Shown one piece after another: positions 33,276-35,431 of a stretch of 35,431 nucleotides of DNA (positions are counted from its first letter, which is position 1; each line of letters opens with the position of its first letter). The notes beneath the pieces are model-generated. The model was not told the origin of the DNA, did not search any database, and was given only the letters and a program-made list of their open reading frames with translations. Both the position numbers and the translations under genes were made by a program. Source of the DNA: Bacteroidota bacterium. Lineage in GTDB: Bacteria; Bacteroidota; Bacteroidia; Chitinophagales; Chitinophagaceae. Location: positions 1 to 35,431 of the forward strand of contig JABDFN010000010.1 in NCBI GenBank assembly GCA_013286485.1, in the 5' to 3' direction.

Positions 33276-34484
33276 TTAATAAAAATTGATTACAGAATCT
33301 AAAGCCTCATCTACATCTTTATGTATGAAGTTTGCCTGATATCCAATTGTGGTCTTTATATCGGTATGTCTATACAGCTTTTGAAGCATTTGGATTGGGA
33401 TTCTGTCGCCGGATATGTTGCCAAATGAATGCCTGGCAATGTGCATAGTTAATGGCTTTGTAAGTTTAATTTTAGGGGCAACATTCAATCTAAGTATTCT
33501 ATCGATAGCATTAATTCGAGAAGATATTATTCTTTCCATTTCAAACCTATTACCTTCCTCAATACAGCGCAATTCAGGAAATATTAAGTTGCTATTCTCA
33601 TCCTTTACCGATTCATATTGACATAAAATATTTAAAACTTTCTCCGAAACCTTTAAAGAATCGCCCTTATTATTCTTTCCCATCCTGTAATAGAGCCTCC
33701 CATCCTGAAAATCTGTCCATTTAAGACGTAGCAAGTCAGACACTCTCATTCCAGCAAAATAGAAGGATATTAACCATAAATTCCGTACGTGATTCTCTTC
33801 AGGATTAAGTTCAGCGTTTTCTATTTTAGTTATTTCATCGGTAGTTAAACCGACCTTTTTAGAATCTGGAAACTTTATTTTAATCTTCCCTTTACCAAAA
33901 GGGTAACATTTTGCATCGCAGGCTCCTTCACTAATAGCCTGGCTGAAAATTGATCTAACAGTTACAAGGTTATTAATCGCGGTCCGCTCTGTAACTTTAT
34001 TATTCGAGATTAGGTACGCTTTAAACCTATTTAGAATGCTAATAGTTAAATCTTGAAATGCTATATCACTTTTTAAAAAGTCTTTAAGATGTTTAACATT
34101 AGATTTCTCAGAGTTCCAGCGATTATACTTACCATCATCTTTTAATCGCTTAATGAAAAGGTCTGCTTGGGAAAAAACAGAGTCACCAGCTTTTGGCTTT
34201 ATTTTCCTTGCAACTGTTTTTGCCGACACTGCTGACTTTGAAGTTTCTAATTCTAGAGACTTATCATTTGCATCAGCAAGCTTTGAAATAAGAAAGTTAT
34301 TAAGTCGAACGGAATTAGGATGTGATTTTTTAACACGCAGTTTATTTGCATCCCACTCAGTATCATTTATATTTTGTCCCAAGTGTAAAAAGGAGGACTT
34401 CCGATCTCTGGTAATACGAATTGCCAGAGGAAAAGTTCCATCTTTATTTTTCTTTTTTCTAAGAACAATCTTAACTGTAGCCAT
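33276..34484 (-). CDS. int: Tyrosine recombinase (integrase) of the element
   Basis: This 402-residue integrase has the Bacteroidota layout: an N-terminal arm-binding domain (about 1-95; VKIVLRKKKNKDGTFPLAIR), a SAM-like core-binding domain (about 105-195) and a catalytic domain (about 210-402). The catalytic residues are visible: R247 in FAGMRVSDLL, H348 and R351 in HIARHSFG, H373 in LYRHTDIK, and the nucleophile Y382 in TIGYQAN. It would integrate the element into the 3' end of tRNA-Leu(CAA), whose fragment is 140 bases upstream of its start. The start is near tandem GGTACAAC repeats that may be arm sites. The gene is intact and probably active. Confidence 0.95.
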   Translation of the reverse strand: MATVKIVLRKKKNKDGTFPLAIRITRDRKSSFLHLGQNINDTEWDANKLRVKKSHPNSVRLNNFLISKLADANDKSLELETSKSAVSAKTVARKIKPKAGDSVFSQADLFIKRLKDDGKYNRWNSEKSNVKHLKDFLKSDIAFQDLTISILNRFKAYLISNNKVTERTAINNLVTVRSIFSQAISEGACDAKCYPFGKGKIKIKFPDSKKVGLTTDEITKIENAELNPEENHVRNLWLISFYFAGMRVSDLLRLKWTDFQDGRLYYRMGKNNKGDSLKVSEKVLNILCQYESVKDENSNLIFPELRCIEEGNRFEMERIISSRINAIDRILRLNVAPKIKLTKPLTMHIARHSFGNISGDRIPIQMLQKLYRHTDIKTTIGYQANFIHKDVDEALDSVINFY

Positions 34485-34504
34485 TGAAATAGAGTATTAT
34501 TTTG

Positions 34505-34523
34505 GGTACAACTAAGGTACAAC
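34505..34523. repeat. Tandem GGTACAAC repeats, possible arm-type integrase sites
   Basis: GGTACAAC occurs at 34505-34512 and 34516-34523, separated by three bases, between the integrase start and the att core. Short direct repeats in this position commonly bind the N-terminal domain of tyrosine integrases. No footprint data; the assignment is by position. Confidence 0.45.
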
Positions 34524-34621
34524 AAACAGCAGTTTTAACTGATTTTTAGTGAAATTATTTTTCCATTAAATGCAGTGAAATCAATACTTTCAGGCCATAT
34601 CGAAACATATTGATACAATCT

Positions 34622-34682
34622 GCGCTAGACTCAAAATCTGGTTTTCGCAAGGAAGTGCAGGTTCGATTCCTGTTCTGGGCAC
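34622..34682 (+). other. Attachment site: 3' part of tRNA-Leu(CAA)
   Basis: The sequence is the 3' portion of a leucine tRNA with anticodon loop CTCAAAA (anticodon CAA), a long variable arm (GGTTTTCGCAAGGAAG), a T arm with GGTTCGATTCC, and an acceptor strand ending TCTGGGCA. The 5' half (acceptor start, D arm) is absent upstream, so this is a displaced fragment left by integration into the 3' end of the tRNA gene, not a functional tRNA. The complete gene should be at the other end of the element, beyond this window. Confidence 0.88.
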
Positions 34683-34712
34683 AAAAAGCCGACTTTAATG
34701 GTCGGTTTTTTT
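34683..34712 (+). terminator. Host tRNA-type terminator
   Basis: A stem with CCGAC at 34689-34693 and GTCGG at 34701-34705, extended by A-T pairs, runs into a T-tract immediately after the tRNA fragment. It was probably the original terminator of the host tRNA-Leu gene, displaced with the fragment. Confidence 0.8.
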
Positions 34713-34731
34713 ATTACCCGGTCTTGGCTAC

Positions 34732-35431
34732 TTAAGCAACAGCCTCCTTATTATATTTATTCCTGTACTCCAATGGAGACATGCCGGTTATTTTCCTGAA
34801 CACTTCTCTGAATGCTTTTACATCTGAATACCCAACATCATACATCACTTCATTAATATTTTTACGGGTGGTCTCAAATGCTTTTTTTGCTGATTCTATT
34901 TTTACCCTCTGTAAATATTCCAGGGGAGTATTGCCGGTAGCTTTAATAAAGCGCCTGTCAAAGTTTCGCCGGCCAACTGCAAATATAGATGACAGGTGTT
35001 CTACAGATATTTTTTCACCCAACTTATTCTCAATATAGGATTGCGCTTTTTGAACTACCTCATCGTCATGTTGTTTTTGGCCGGTAAATATGGCAAACGG
35101 TGATTGGCTATTTCGGTCCATTTCAATTTGAAATATTTTAGAACAATAAATAGCTGTTTGCCTGTCATAATATTTCTCTATCAAATAGATTACCAGGTTC
35201 AGGAAAGAATAAGCACCACCATTTGTGTAAATACCGTTCTCATCGGTAATTAAATGATCTGTTTGTAAATTTACTTTAGGAAACATAGTTCTGAAGCTTT
35301 CAGCAAAAGACCAATGCGTGGAGCACTCCTTCCCATCCAGCAAACCGACAGATGCTAACATAAATACACCCGAACACATGCTCGCTATTTCAGCACCTTC
35401 CTTATATTGTTTCGCAATCCAATTCATCATC
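34732..35431 (-). CDS. GlxA-type AraC family regulator, 5' part outside the window
   Basis: The visible 232 residues or so consist of the C-terminal part of a DJ-1/PfpI-like domain (MCSGVFMLASVGLLDG with the elbow cysteine, then THWSFAESFRTMFPKV) and a full AraC DNA-binding domain (about 125-228; ISVEHLSSIFAVGRRNFDRR, then NINEVMYDVGYSDVKAFREV and GMSPLEYRNKY). This arrangement is typical of GlxA-type transcriptional activators; the ligand is unknown. The frame continues past the right edge, so the start and the first half of the DJ-1 domain are missing. It lies outside the element, after the att site and tRNA terminator, so it is a host chromosomal gene. The ATG at 35430 is an internal methionine. 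Confidence 0.9.
   Translation of the reverse strand, partial: MMNWIAKQYKEGAEIASMCSGVFMLASVGLLDGKECSTHWSFAESFRTMFPKVNLQTDHLITDENGIYTNGGAYSFLNLVIYLIEKYYDRQTAIYCSKIFQIEMDRNSQSPFAIFTGQKQHDDEVVQKAQSYIENKLGEKISVEHLSSIFAVGRRNFDRRFIKATGNTPLEYLQRVKIESAKKAFETTRKNINEVMYDVGYSDVKAFREVFRKITGMSPLEYRNKYNKEAVA

Noticed and set aside
34598-34682. Functional tRNA-Leu gene
   Set aside because: The 5' acceptor strand and D arm are absent; only the 3' part is present.
1-35431. CRISPR arrays, insertion sequences and type IV secretion genes
   Set aside because: No regular repeat-spacer pattern, transposase or VirB/Tra subunit was seen; secretion genes may lie outside the window.

Overview
The window comes from a Bacteroidota genome, probably an environmental or soil lineage such as Chitinophagales or Sphingobacteriales (the lineage is inference). 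The grounds are two large secreted proteins with C-terminal type IX secretion sorting domains, AT-rich DNA, A-rich leaders in place of Shine-Dalgarno sites at most genes, several copies of the Bacteroidota -7 box TAnnTTTG, and typical Bacteroidota versions of ArdC, SSB, relaxase, excisionase and tyrosine integrase. Almost the whole window is one end of an integrated mobilizable or conjugative element. Its right edge is at about 34.62-34.68 kb, where a displaced 3' portion of a tRNA-Leu(CAA) gene (attachment site) and a tRNA-type terminator are followed by a host GlxA-type AraC regulator that runs off the window. The left edge and any type IV secretion genes are not in view.

Layout: (1) 0-2.1 kb, element backbone: ArdC-like antirestriction/zincin protein, SSB and a small conserved protein. 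(2) 2.4-7.5 kb, cargo: a pentapeptide-like protein with a membrane C-terminus, a gene-poor backbone stretch, and a tightly coupled pair (four-helix membrane protein plus 654-residue soluble protein) that I cannot assign to a known system. (3) 7.5-8.7 kb: a gene-free stretch with well-formed terminators pointing both ways around a structured candidate RNA, then a small membrane protein. (4) 8.7-17.4 kb: secreted and surface proteins (unknown secreted protein, 1787-residue and 516-residue T9SS cargo, YcfL-like lipoprotein). (5) 17.4-21.3 kb: an XRE regulator with palindromic operators, a TPR histidine kinase overlapping a LytTR response regulator, then a candidate short RNA. (6) 21.3-27.4 kb: a compact mobilization operon with many overlapping genes: VWA-like protein, membrane protein, SprT-like protease, a 53-residue membrane protein read in another frame, VirD4-like coupling protein, relaxosome accessory protein and relaxase. 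(7) 27.5-31.05 kb, opposite strand: a phosphorylase-domain protein overlapping an FAD oxidoreductase/deoxyribosyltransferase-like fusion. (8) 31.1-34.7 kb: remnant of a second integrase, XRE regulator, direct repeats and strong hairpins that may be an oriT, an Abi-like HEPN protein with a small partner, excisionase, integrase and att site.

The strongest unusual observations are: (a) the relaxase carries an inserted domain of ADP-ribosyltransferase type between its tyrosine region and its HUH motif, which would place an enzyme effector on the protein that enters the recipient with the transferred strand; (b) the FAD/deoxyribosyltransferase-like fusion paired with a nucleoside-phosphorylase-domain protein has the form of a nucleotide-targeting defence system I do not recognise; (c) the membrane protein/654-residue protein pair is a second uncharacterised cargo module. 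The relaxase appears to have lost its C-terminal tail through contraction of a GA dinucleotide run. All functions are inferred from motifs and context; no database search was possible.
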